From Anaerolineaceae bacterium 4572_78 (GTDB lineage: Bacteria; Chloroflexota; Anaerolineae; 4572-78), in assembly GCA_002084875.1 (NCBI GenBank), contig NBMH01000057.1, positions 1 through 32,209 of the forward strand: a DNA stretch of 32,209 nt. Direction: 5' to 3'. Within the stretch, counting starts at the first letter, position 1, and every line of letters starts with the position of its first letter. This document shows positions 16,794 to 25,675 of the stretch, piece by piece. A program made the translations under genes and the position numbers. The notes beneath the pieces are model-generated. The model was not told the origin of the DNA, searched no databases, and saw only the letters and a list, made by a program, of their open reading frames with translations.

Positions 16794-19700
16794 ATGAAAA
16801 AAATTTTATCACAACTGCTTAATATCAAGTCAGGTGAAGAGAAGATAGTTTTTCTGCTCATCCTCCATTTTATGTTTATTGGCGTTGTCCGTATTTTTAA
16901 CTCTACGGCATGCTATAGCTTATTCTTTTCTGAATTTAATGCGACCACATTACCTTATCTTTACATCGGTTCAGCATTCGTAACTACATCTATTTCAGTC
17001 GTTTATCTACGATTCACAAGAAATCTAACTCTTTTTCAGCAATTAGCCATTACACTGACTTTTTTAATTAGTGTAATGTTGACCCTGCGTTTTATACTTG
17101 GTTCATTCCAAGCTAATTGGTTAGTTTTGCTTCTTCCGATGTGGGTTGAAGTTATACGAGCCTTGACCAGTTTAGAAGGATGGGAATTAGCAGGTAATTT
17201 ACTTGATGTTCGTCAGGGCAAACGTCTGTTTGGAATTGTTGGCGGTGGAATACGCGTTGCCATCATTTTCGGTGGCATGACAATGGCAATGATTGTAGAT
17301 TGGTCAGGGGTAATTAACCTTTTCCTTATTTCAGCCTTTGGGCTATTTGGATGTCTACTATCATTGATTTACATAGCCCGAAAATATTCTCTAGTGTCCC
17401 CTTCTGATACGTCCGCTGATACAAGTAGCCAAACACAAAAAGAGGCTATATCGTATCGTGCCTTGTTTAACAACCGATATATTTTAATGATTATCGTTCT
17501 GGTGATTATTTTTAATTTCGGTTATTATTTTACAGATAACATATTTTTCAATCAAGCGGAAGTGTGGTATCCAACAGATAAAGAATTTGCTAACTTCTAT
17601 GGGATTTTTTCGTCACTTAGTGGCATGCTAACGCTAATAATGATTTCCATAACGGGACCAATTATTACTCGTTACGGTATACGAATTGGTTTAATTGTCA
17701 TGCCTATAACCATTGCTATAGGAAGCATAGCGATGATTACGTTGGGAACTATCAGCACTACAATATTGTTTTGGATAGCAGTAATGTTGTATGCAGCCGT
17801 CAATGCCCTCGACTCGTCCATCGACCAATCTTCCAATCAAATTCTATTTCAGCCGTTATTAAATAAACAAAGAGGACTACTTCGTGCATTAACAGAAGGG
17901 ATTGCGGGACCAATTGCACTCGGCTTAACAGGTGTTATACTCCTGATTTTGAACAATGTGTTGAACTTCAGTGTTTTTGGTTTAGCAGGTTTTTTGCTTG
18001 TCATCGCATTTAGCTGGTTAGGTTTAACCGTTTTCTTGGGACACGAATATAAAAATGCTCTAGTAAACATGTTGTCAAAACGGCGATTAGGTGGGGAATT
18101 GCTTACCTTAGATAGCAATAGTCTCCGATTTCTTAGAGAAGGATTACAAAGCTCTAATCCCGAAGTCATGATTTATTCGCTCAATATGCTATTGGAGCAT
18201 GATAAAGATAATACTGAAAAATATGTGAATAAATTGGTTAGCCATCCTTCTACTGAGGTACGCCAAGTAGTGTTACGTAAAATAGAACAATTGGAAATTA
18301 TCTCGGCTTTACCACTCGTTAGAAATATTATTCGTTCTGAAAAATCACATGAATTGCAAAGTAGAGCCTTACGTACTTTAGTTGTCTTGGGAAATGAATC
18401 AGATTTTGATGAAGTATGTCGTTACCTTGACCACCACAATCAAGCTGTTCGTTTAGGTGCAATGGTAGGTTTAATGCGTAGTGGTAGTATAGAGGGGATA
18501 TTAGTCGCGGGTGAGCATTTAATTTCTCTGATTAATTCTAAAATTCCTCAAGAACGAGTATTTGCGGCTGAGATTTTAGGAGAGATTGGCGTAAAAAACT
18601 TTTATCGTCCCCTGTTAAAACTATTGCATGACGAACATCCCAATGTGCAACGGGCATCTGTGATAGCCGCGGGCAAGTTAAAAAATCCTAAGCTATGGCA
18701 ACCATTGATTGAATATCTTTCGGTCACAGGAATAAGACGTTTTGCAAAACATGCATTGACTGTGAGTGGAGTAGAGGTTGTCCCTGAATTGATAGATGCC
18801 TTTCATCAAAAGATGAATGACCGTGATGCCCTTATTAGAATTGTTAATATTATGGAACGTGTTGGTGGTGAAAACACACTATCGTTTTTAAGTGATAAGA
18901 TTGATTTTCGTGACGAAGAAACACGTTACAATATTTTAGTGGCACTTAAGAACTTGAAATATCAAGTGGATGAAAAGGAAAGACCTCGTGTTGAGACTGC
19001 TATCGAAACTGAATTTTCAGAAAATATTCTCATTCTAACCTGTTTAGCTGATACCGCAGATAATGAACTGGTAACAATGTTACACGAAAGTTTGGAGCAT
19101 GAATTTGAGCAAAGCCGAGACCGTATTTTAATGCTTTTCTCTTTCATCTATGACCGCGATTCAATTCTCAAAACACGAAACAATCTCAGTTTGGACCAAT
19201 CTGATAAACAGGCTTATGCCATTGAAGTGCTTGATGTTCTTCTTTCTCAAAAACATAAATCAAGATTTTTGTCGTTAGTTGAGCATGCGAGTTATGACCA
19301 ACGGATTAAAAAATTGCAACCTAAACCTCCATATACTCCATTGGAAATAGGTTCATTATTGCAAAATATCATTACTGTAAAAAATATTGATTTAGGGGCT
19401 TGGGTAAAAGCATGTGCTATTTACTTGGCAGTTGCATTGGAAATTCATGAGACTTATCAAACTGTTGTTCTAGCCACACAAAATCCCGACCCATTGATTC
19501 GAGATACATCCATAAAAGCATTATCAACATTAAAGCCCATTGAATATCAACCTTACTTGAGTTCATTATCTCAAGATTTTATTCCGTTTCTCACAAAAGC
19601 TATCGAGCAAAAACGAAAAGAACGACAGGAAAAAAATATGTTATCAACAATTGAAAAAGTAATGGTATTGAAAAAAGTCGACCTTTTTAGGTATAGCCCT

Positions 19701-20072
19701 CATGAAACATTAGTTGAAGTAGTAAATATATTGGAAGAAGTTGAACTATCAGCAGAAGAAGTACTATTTAACAAAGGTGATATTGGCGACAGCATGTATA
19801 TGGTTATATATGGCAAAATACGTATATTTGATAAAAAAAGCACCTTTGATTATAAAATAGCGGGACAAAGTTTTGGCGAAATGGCGATACTTGATAAAAG
19901 AGCTACCCGTTCCGCATCCGCAGCCGCTACAGAAGATACGTTTCTTTTTCGTTTGGGTGAAGAACCGTTTTCTGAATTAATGGCTGACCGATTTGAGATT
20001 GTCGAAGGTGTGATTCAAGTACTCCTAGACCACATAAATAATGTGATGCAAAAACGTATCCAAAATAGTTAG
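16794..20072 (+). CDS. Nucleotide-translocase-like (NTT/MFS) membrane domain fused to HEAT repeats and a C-terminal cyclic-nucleotide-binding domain
   Basis: N-terminal ~430 aa polytopic with 'LLDVRQGKRLFGIVGGGI'; middle repeated helical pairs ('VRLGAMVGLMRSGS', 'VFAAEILGEIGVKNFYRPLLKLLHDEHPNVQRASVIAAG'); C-term 'LFNKGDIGDSMYMVIYGKIRIF...GQSFGEMAILDKRATRSASAAA'. Confidence 0.85.
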   Translation: MKKILSQLLNIKSGEEKIVFLLILHFMFIGVVRIFNSTACYSLFFSEFNATTLPYLYIGSAFVTTSISVVYLRFTRNLTLFQQLAITLTFLISVMLTLRFILGSFQANWLVLLLPMWVEVIRALTSLEGWELAGNLLDVRQGKRLFGIVGGGIRVAIIFGGMTMAMIVDWSGVINLFLISAFGLFGCLLSLIYIARKYSLVSPSDTSADTSSQTQKEAISYRALFNNRYILMIIVLVIIFNFGYYFTDNIFFNQAEVWYPTDKEFANFYGIFSSLSGMLTLIMISITGPIITRYGIRIGLIVMPITIAIGSIAMITLGTISTTILFWIAVMLYAAVNALDSSIDQSSNQILFQPLLNKQRGLLRALTEGIAGPIALGLTGVILLILNNVLNFSVFGLAGFLLVIAFSWLGLTVFLGHEYKNALVNMLSKRRLGGELLTLDSNSLRFLREGLQSSNPEVMIYSLNMLLEHDKDNTEKYVNKLVSHPSTEVRQVVLRKIEQLEIISALPLVRNIIRSEKSHELQSRALRTLVVLGNESDFDEVCRYLDHHNQAVRLGAMVGLMRSGSIEGILVAGEHLISLINSKIPQERVFAAEILGEIGVKNFYRPLLKLLHDEHPNVQRASVIAAGKLKNPKLWQPLIEYLSVTGIRRFAKHALTVSGVEVVPELIDAFHQKMNDRDALIRIVNIMERVGGENTLSFLSDKIDFRDEETRYNILVALKNLKYQVDEKERPRVETAIETEFSENILILTCLADTADNELVTMLHESLEHEFEQSRDRILMLFSFIYDRDSILKTRNNLSLDQSDKQAYAIEVLDVLLSQKHKSRFLSLVEHASYDQRIKKLQPKPPYTPLEIGSLLQNIITVKNIDLGAWVKACAIYLAVALEIHETYQTVVLATQNPDPLIRDTSIKALSTLKPIEYQPYLSSLSQDFIPFLTKAIEQKRKERQEKNMLSTIEKVMVLKKVDLFRYSPHETLVEVVNILEEVELSAEEVLFNKGDIGDSMYMVIYGKIRIFDKKSTFDYKIAGQSFGEMAILDKRATRSASAAATEDTFLFRLGEEPFSELMADRFEIVEGVIQVLLDHINNVMQKRIQNS

Positions 20073-22702
20073 ACCTGATAGGCTTCAACAACTATACCTG
20101 ACGCAAATTCTTGAGCGAGGGCTAGCACTTCATCCTTGAATGGTAAATACTGCTCATCGGATGCGGCAATCTGACATGTCTCTTTGATGATACTATCTAC
20201 ATTTCCATCCTTTGCCAATTTGTACAACAGTCTCATTTCTTTTGAGGGAGGCACAATGAAAGGTGATTCCTCTATGAAATCATCCTCAAAGTACAACTTT
20301 GAATCTTCTTCCCCTCTCCATAAGTGGGCGGGGCTAGGGGTGGTGGGGGCGGCTAGGCTAGGGACAGTAAAATTTACAGTAGTTCCTTTGCCTAGTTCAC
20401 TTTCGACCCAAATTCGACCCTTATTCTTTTCGACCATTTCTTGGCAAATAATCAAACCAAGTCCTGTACCTTGTTCTTTATTTGTGCCGAGTGTGGTATG
20501 ATGGGTGTCGATTCGGAAAAGTTTGTGTTGGTCTTTTTCACTCATGCCGATACCTGTATCTATCACAGAAACTTCAATAAAGTCAGAACCTACGAGTTCC
20601 TGGCTCCTTTCAGTATCATCTCCCCCTTCCCATGCTCTAGCTGAAATAGTAACACTCCCATCATTTGGTGTAAACTTGAGGGCATTGGTGGTTAAATTAC
20701 GAATGACAGTATCAAGCATATTTTCATCTGCATGGACAAAAATATTTTCGGGAACACCATTCAACAGATTAACACCTTTCTCATTGGCGTTTGGTGTAAG
20801 TAATTCGACAATATTATTTCCCACTTCATGCAAATCAATCCTGACAGGCTCGAAAGGCATATGTCCACGTTCCATGCGTGACCATTCCAACAAATTTTCC
20901 AATAAGCTATATACATTGTTGGTAGAAACTTGGACAGATTCTAACATTTCTCGCATGTCATCATAATCGCCATTATCAGCCAAAAATATCAGTAATTCTA
21001 CCATCCCAAGTAGAGGATGAAAGGGTCCTTTCAAATCATGGGCAACAATCGAAAAAAAACGGTCTTTGCTGGCGTTCAATTCGGATAACTTTGCGGCTCT
21101 TTCTTCCTCAATGGAACGCAACTTTTTTTCCAAGCCATACATGCGGGCATTGCGTAGAGAAATTGCTATTTGGTTAGCCACCATTTGAAAAACCATGTCA
21201 TCCTTGCTATCAAAGGCATCGGAGCGGTCGCTTTGAATATCTAATACACCCATAAATTCCTGCCCAATTCGCACTGGTAAAGTCAATTCTGCACGGGTAT
21301 TTGGGAACTTGTCAATGTACTCATACATCGCATCGTTGGTAGCGTCGTTGGTAAGATAATGAGTACCCGTTTCATACACATGGCGGAATATCCCTTTATT
21401 ATCAGACATGTCCACTTGATAATCCTCATAGATAAATGTTATTTCCTCGCGTCCTGTTCCAATTCGTAGGTGAAAAGCATTTTTATCATCTGTCAATAAC
21501 CACAGTCCCACAAAGTAGCCATCCAATTCTACTTGAAGTAATTTTATTGTAGTGTCAAGTTCTAATAGTAGCTGGTCTATATTCAAAATCGCATTCAACT
21601 GCTCACTAAGAATGGCGACCAATTTCAAACGATGTGTGCGTTTTTCAACCTTATCTTCTAATAAACCAATCAAACCTCGAAGTTGTGTGGTCATGTGATT
21701 AAATACATTTGCCAACATAGCAAATTCATCATGCCCACTGATAATTACTTCTTGAGTTAAGTCGCCCTGCCCAATTTTATAAGCGACATGGCTTAATTGA
21801 CGCAATGGAGGAATGATACGGCGAACTAGTACGAACGCTGCCAATAGCCCTAAACTCAATGCTAACATAGAAGTAATCGTTATTGTCAGGGCTTGAAAGA
21901 TGTCTGTGTTAATTTTAACATCTTCTTCTAATTCAACCAAGCGATTAAATAAATCTAAATACTTGTCCATTTCAAAGATTAGCTTAGAAGGGTCTATTAT
22001 ATTTTCGTCAATGGTCAGATTTTCGGTAGCAGAAGTTTTGGCAGTTTCTTCAAATTCGAGTATCAATAAATGAATATTATCAATGTACTCTTTCTTATCT
22101 GTATTGAAATAGGCTTGTTCGTTTGCTTGTATTTGTAGAACTAATTGGTAAAAAGTAGGGTCAGGTAATGGCTTGACCATGTTATTGAGTAAGAGCCATT
22201 GTTCTCTTAGTCTATGTTCCACGCCGTTTGTTCGGCTGAGATTTTTAATGTCAGCTACAGTCGTCAAAAATGCGGACTCATACTGGCTCAGTAAAGGGGG
22301 TAACTGCTCTACTTCTGATGTAGCTTGAATCAATTTCTCATCTTGAGTAATATTAAATAGATAAGTTATTTCATCAAGTTTCTCTTTTGCCTGTTTCAAA
22401 TGATGGTGTGTTTCCCACACATACTTTGACATGGCGATTTCAAAACCAATATTACGCCAATTGTCTAAAAAGGCATTTTCATTTTGGCGAGCCAAGAGAA
22501 ATTCATTTTCAATTTCTAAACTAAGTTCTCGAATACGATAGGCTTCATCTAAGGTCGTATCAACATTACTTTGTAGATTGTACAAGCTAAGGTATCCAAT
22601 GATAGCAATAATAAAAGCTAAAACTAAAATCAAGCCGAATCCCAATATCAATTGTGTTTGAATTGAAGCGAAACGCGAAACTAATTTATGCGAATTTTCC
22701 AT
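20069..22702 (-). CDS. Membrane sensor histidine kinase (TM-helical sensor-TM-HAMP-GAF-HisKA-HATPase, C-terminal helical extension)
   Basis: HAMP 'RRIIPPLRQLSHVAYKIGQGDLTQEV'; H-box 'FFSIVAHDLKGPFHPLLG'; 'NLTTNALKFTPNDG', 'DTGIGM', 'GTGLGLII'; SD AAGGA supports ATG at 22702 over the ORF-track start at 22738. Confidence 0.92.
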   Translation of the reverse strand: MENSHKLVSRFASIQTQLILGFGLILVLAFIIAIIGYLSLYNLQSNVDTTLDEAYRIRELSLEIENEFLLARQNENAFLDNWRNIGFEIAMSKYVWETHHHLKQAKEKLDEITYLFNITQDEKLIQATSEVEQLPPLLSQYESAFLTTVADIKNLSRTNGVEHRLREQWLLLNNMVKPLPDPTFYQLVLQIQANEQAYFNTDKKEYIDNIHLLILEFEETAKTSATENLTIDENIIDPSKLIFEMDKYLDLFNRLVELEEDVKINTDIFQALTITITSMLALSLGLLAAFVLVRRIIPPLRQLSHVAYKIGQGDLTQEVIISGHDEFAMLANVFNHMTTQLRGLIGLLEDKVEKRTHRLKLVAILSEQLNAILNIDQLLLELDTTIKLLQVELDGYFVGLWLLTDDKNAFHLRIGTGREEITFIYEDYQVDMSDNKGIFRHVYETGTHYLTNDATNDAMYEYIDKFPNTRAELTLPVRIGQEFMGVLDIQSDRSDAFDSKDDMVFQMVANQIAISLRNARMYGLEKKLRSIEEERAAKLSELNASKDRFFSIVAHDLKGPFHPLLGMVELLIFLADNGDYDDMREMLESVQVSTNNVYSLLENLLEWSRMERGHMPFEPVRIDLHEVGNNIVELLTPNANEKGVNLLNGVPENIFVHADENMLDTVIRNLTTNALKFTPNDGSVTISARAWEGGDDTERSQELVGSDFIEVSVIDTGIGMSEKDQHKLFRIDTHHTTLGTNKEQGTGLGLIICQEMVEKNKGRIWVESELGKGTTVNFTVPSLAAPTTPSPAHLWRGEEDSKLYFEDDFIEESPFIVPPSKEMRLLYKLAKDGNVDSIIKETCQIAASDEQYLPFKDEVLALAQEFASGIVVEAYQV

Positions 22703-23064
22703 AATTATTTTTTCCTTTGCTTGTTCTAGTTTGGTCATGTTTGGTCATGTAAGAAAACTTGATCTGTTTTTGAATCAACCGTAAACATGGGCTACCATGT
22801 AAATATCCGTAATTTTAATACAAACACGATAATTCGTCAAAAATGGGGAAATCATTTTGATAGATGAAAAATAAGACCACTAATCATCAATAGAAGTTAG
22901 GCAATTCAAGTTCGGTTTTTGCATTTGGCATGTTCGTGGAAATGTGCTAAAATGTAACCGTTCACCATCCTAGGGTGTATAGCGTGGTGGCAGTTAGACT
23001 TGACAAGTTGGTGTGGGTTGAGTTATTAGCTTATAATGCGTAATTTCTAAAATCTTGGAAAAAT

Positions 23065-23092
23065 TAGACAAAAATCTGTTCTGTGTTATAAT
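23065..23092 (+). promoter_or_regulatory. Candidate promoter of the fakA-like gene
   Basis: TAGACA (23065-23070), 16 nt, TATAAT (23087-23092), overlapped by inverted repeat ATTACC-GTTTT-GGTAAT (23091-23107). Confidence 0.45.
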
Positions 23093-23167
23093 TACCGTTT
23101 TGGTAATGAAAATTTGACGGATAATTTTCTACATGTACAATGAAGTAACTAAAAAGGCTTGTTTAAA

Positions 23168-24793
23168 ATGGAGAGTTCATTGATTATTAATGGTTTACAA
23201 TTAAAAGGCATGCTCCTTTCAGGAGCGTATTGGTTAAAAGCACATGCTACGCAAGTAAATGCTCTTAATGTTTTTCCTGTCCCTGATGGTGATACAGGAA
23301 CTAATATGTTGCTTACAATGCAAGCAGCTTTACAAGATATTCACAGTTATAGCGATTCCCATGTTGGACATCTTTCTCAATTGGCATCACAAGGAGCATT
23401 GATGGGAGCACGTGGAAATTCTGGAGTAATTCTTTCACAAATATTAGATGGATTTGCTCAAAAACTTAAAAATAAGGAAAGCATAACCATAAACGAATTT
23501 GCTATAGCATTGGAATCTGCTTCAGATAGAGCATATCAAGCAGTGATAAATCCTGTGGAAGGAACAATATTAACTGTCATGAAAGAGGCGGCCAGAGTAA
23601 GTAAAGAAGTTGCTTCTCATACTTCTACGGTAGATGAATTTCTGACTCAAGTAGTTGAAGTAGCAAAAACAACTCTTCGTCTAACACCTGAATTGTTACC
23701 TATATTAAAAGAATCTGGTGTGGTTGACGCAGGTGGACAAGGTTTAGTTTACATATTGGAAGGGATGCTGCGTTATACAAGAGGTTTTCCTATTGAAGAA
23801 AGCGATGCAGATGGCATAATTGCAACTGATTTTCAATACTCTACAGATTGGTACGATGAAGAACCAAACTTTGGCTATGATGTTCAGTTTCTTGTCAAGG
23901 GTGATAATTTAGATGTGGAGGCTATCCGCAAAATGATTGTTAGCATGGGGGAATGTCCACTTGTTGTTGGCAATCAAAATACAGTCAAAGTTCATGTGCA
24001 TGTGCCAGACCCAGGCATACCGCTTAGCTACGGTGTAACGCAAGGGGATTTGCTTGATATTGTTGTCGAAAATATGGAGGAACAACATCGTCAATTTGTA
24101 CATGAACGAACTCAAAAACAAACGGAAAGTTATACTCACACTGCTATGATTTGTGTTGCTCCAAGTGCAGGTCTAGGGACGATATTTGAAAGTCTAGGGG
24201 CTGATGAAATCATTTCAGGTGGTCAAACGATGAACCCAAGTATTCAAGAATTCGTAGATGTCATCAATCGTTTACAAGCTAAGCAATTTATCATTTTACC
24301 AAACAACAGCAATATTATCTTAACTGCGGAACAAGCAACGCAACTACTTCCCAACAAAATCATCCAAATTGTGCCAACCAAAACAATTCCACAAGGGATT
24401 AGTGCCTTGTTAGCTTTCCAGGCAAATGATAGTCTCAAATCAAATTTTGGACGAATGCTTGAAGCCATGAATTATACTCAAACTATCGAAGTTACAAAAG
24501 CTATTCGCACAACCACAGTAAATGATGTTATCGTCAGTATTGGTGATTTTATTGGTTTGCTTAACGGCGATTTGGTCAAAGCAGGACATGAACCTCCTCA
24601 AATTGTTGTGGATGTTTTTGCAATGCTTGACATGGATGAGTACGAAATTGTGACCATTTATTATGGAGAGGATGCTTCTGCAAACTCCGCAAAGGCAATT
24701 CCAGATTTGTTATTAGATAAATACTCTCACTTAGAGTTCGAAATCATGAACGGGGGGCAACCTCATTATCATTACATTATTTCAATAGAGTAA
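23168..24793 (+). CDS. fakA: DAK2-domain fatty-acid-kinase-like protein (FakA/YloV family)
   Basis: 'GAYWLKAHATQVNALNVFPVPDGDTGTNMLLTM', 'GARGNSGVILSQILDGFA', 'VVDAGGQGLVYILEGM'. Confidence 0.92.
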   Translation: MESSLIINGLQLKGMLLSGAYWLKAHATQVNALNVFPVPDGDTGTNMLLTMQAALQDIHSYSDSHVGHLSQLASQGALMGARGNSGVILSQILDGFAQKLKNKESITINEFAIALESASDRAYQAVINPVEGTILTVMKEAARVSKEVASHTSTVDEFLTQVVEVAKTTLRLTPELLPILKESGVVDAGGQGLVYILEGMLRYTRGFPIEESDADGIIATDFQYSTDWYDEEPNFGYDVQFLVKGDNLDVEAIRKMIVSMGECPLVVGNQNTVKVHVHVPDPGIPLSYGVTQGDLLDIVVENMEEQHRQFVHERTQKQTESYTHTAMICVAPSAGLGTIFESLGADEIISGGQTMNPSIQEFVDVINRLQAKQFIILPNNSNIILTAEQATQLLPNKIIQIVPTKTIPQGISALLAFQANDSLKSNFGRMLEAMNYTQTIEVTKAIRTTTVNDVIVSIGDFIGLLNGDLVKAGHEPPQIVVDVFAMLDMDEYEIVTIYYGEDASANSAKAIPDLLLDKYSHLEFEIMNGGQPHYHYIISIE

Positions 24794-24802
24794 GGGAATG
24801 TA

Positions 24803-25675
24803 TTGAGTTTAGGTGTTATGGAAAAAGTAATCATCGTGACAGACAGTTGTGCTTATTTTGACTCTGATGAGATAAGCGACCTGAATATCCATGTTGTCCC
24901 ACTTACAATTAAATTTGGGACAAAGAAAGTTGAAGATGGTACCGAAGGGTTAATCGAGAATGTTTTTGAACAACAGGAACTTGGAGTAAATCCTCCTGTT
25001 GTTGAACCCCCAACTCCTGTAGCATTTCAGCGTGCCTACACAAAAATTTACAAGGAGACAGACCGAATCTTATCTTTGCATGTCTCAAGCAAACTAAGCA
25101 AAACATACCAAAATGCCCATTATGGAGCAGAACCGTTATTAGGACGTTGTAATATCGAATTTATGGATACCACCTCCATTTTACTTGGACAAGGTGTATT
25201 AGTCAAGGCGGCTGCTGAAGCGGCTATGGAAGGAGCTGATATAGAAGAAATTGTGCGGATTGTGCGTGGTATGGTTCCTCATGTTTATACTGTTATGTAT
25301 GTGGATAGGATGGATTATTTAGAACGCAGTGGTCTCATCGGACAGGCACAATATATTTTAGGTTCTATGTTTGGCATAAAACCAATGTTATTTATGGAAG
25401 ATGGAGAAATTATTCCTATGGAAAAAGTGAAAACTGAAGAGAGAGCAATTGAAAAACTGGCTGAATTTATAGCTGAATTTGAGGATTTAGCCCAAACTGT
25501 CATCTTTCAACAAGGATTGGAGCTGACATCTTCTAGTGAAAAACTAGTTTATCGTTTAGGGCAAATCTTCCCCGATGAAGTATTCCCCATTATTCAATAC
25601 AATCCTTTGTTAGCTTCGTATGTCGGACCAACAGCATTGGGGGTCGGCATTTACGAGGAATTGGGGCGGTTTTAG
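24803..25675 (+). CDS. DegV family protein (FakB-like fatty-acid-binding subunit)
   Basis: 'VIIVTDSCAYFDSDEISDLNIHVVPLTIKFG', 'ILSLHVSSKLSKTYQNA', 'DRMDYLERSGLIGQAQYILGSMFGIKPML'; TTG start preceded by AAGGGA. Confidence 0.92.
   Translation: MSLGVMEKVIIVTDSCAYFDSDEISDLNIHVVPLTIKFGTKKVEDGTEGLIENVFEQQELGVNPPVVEPPTPVAFQRAYTKIYKETDRILSLHVSSKLSKTYQNAHYGAEPLLGRCNIEFMDTTSILLGQGVLVKAAAEAAMEGADIEEIVRIVRGMVPHVYTVMYVDRMDYLERSGLIGQAQYILGSMFGIKPMLFMEDGEIIPMEKVKTEERAIEKLAEFIAEFEDLAQTVIFQQGLELTSSSEKLVYRLGQIFPDEVFPIIQYNPLLASYVGPTALGVGIYEELGRF

Noticed and set aside
17849-18169. 106-aa minus-strand ORF
   Set aside because: Antisense to the transporter-HEAT fusion gene
20184-20966. + strand ORFs of 105, 67 and 153 aa
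   Set aside because: Antisense to the histidine kinase, no motif support
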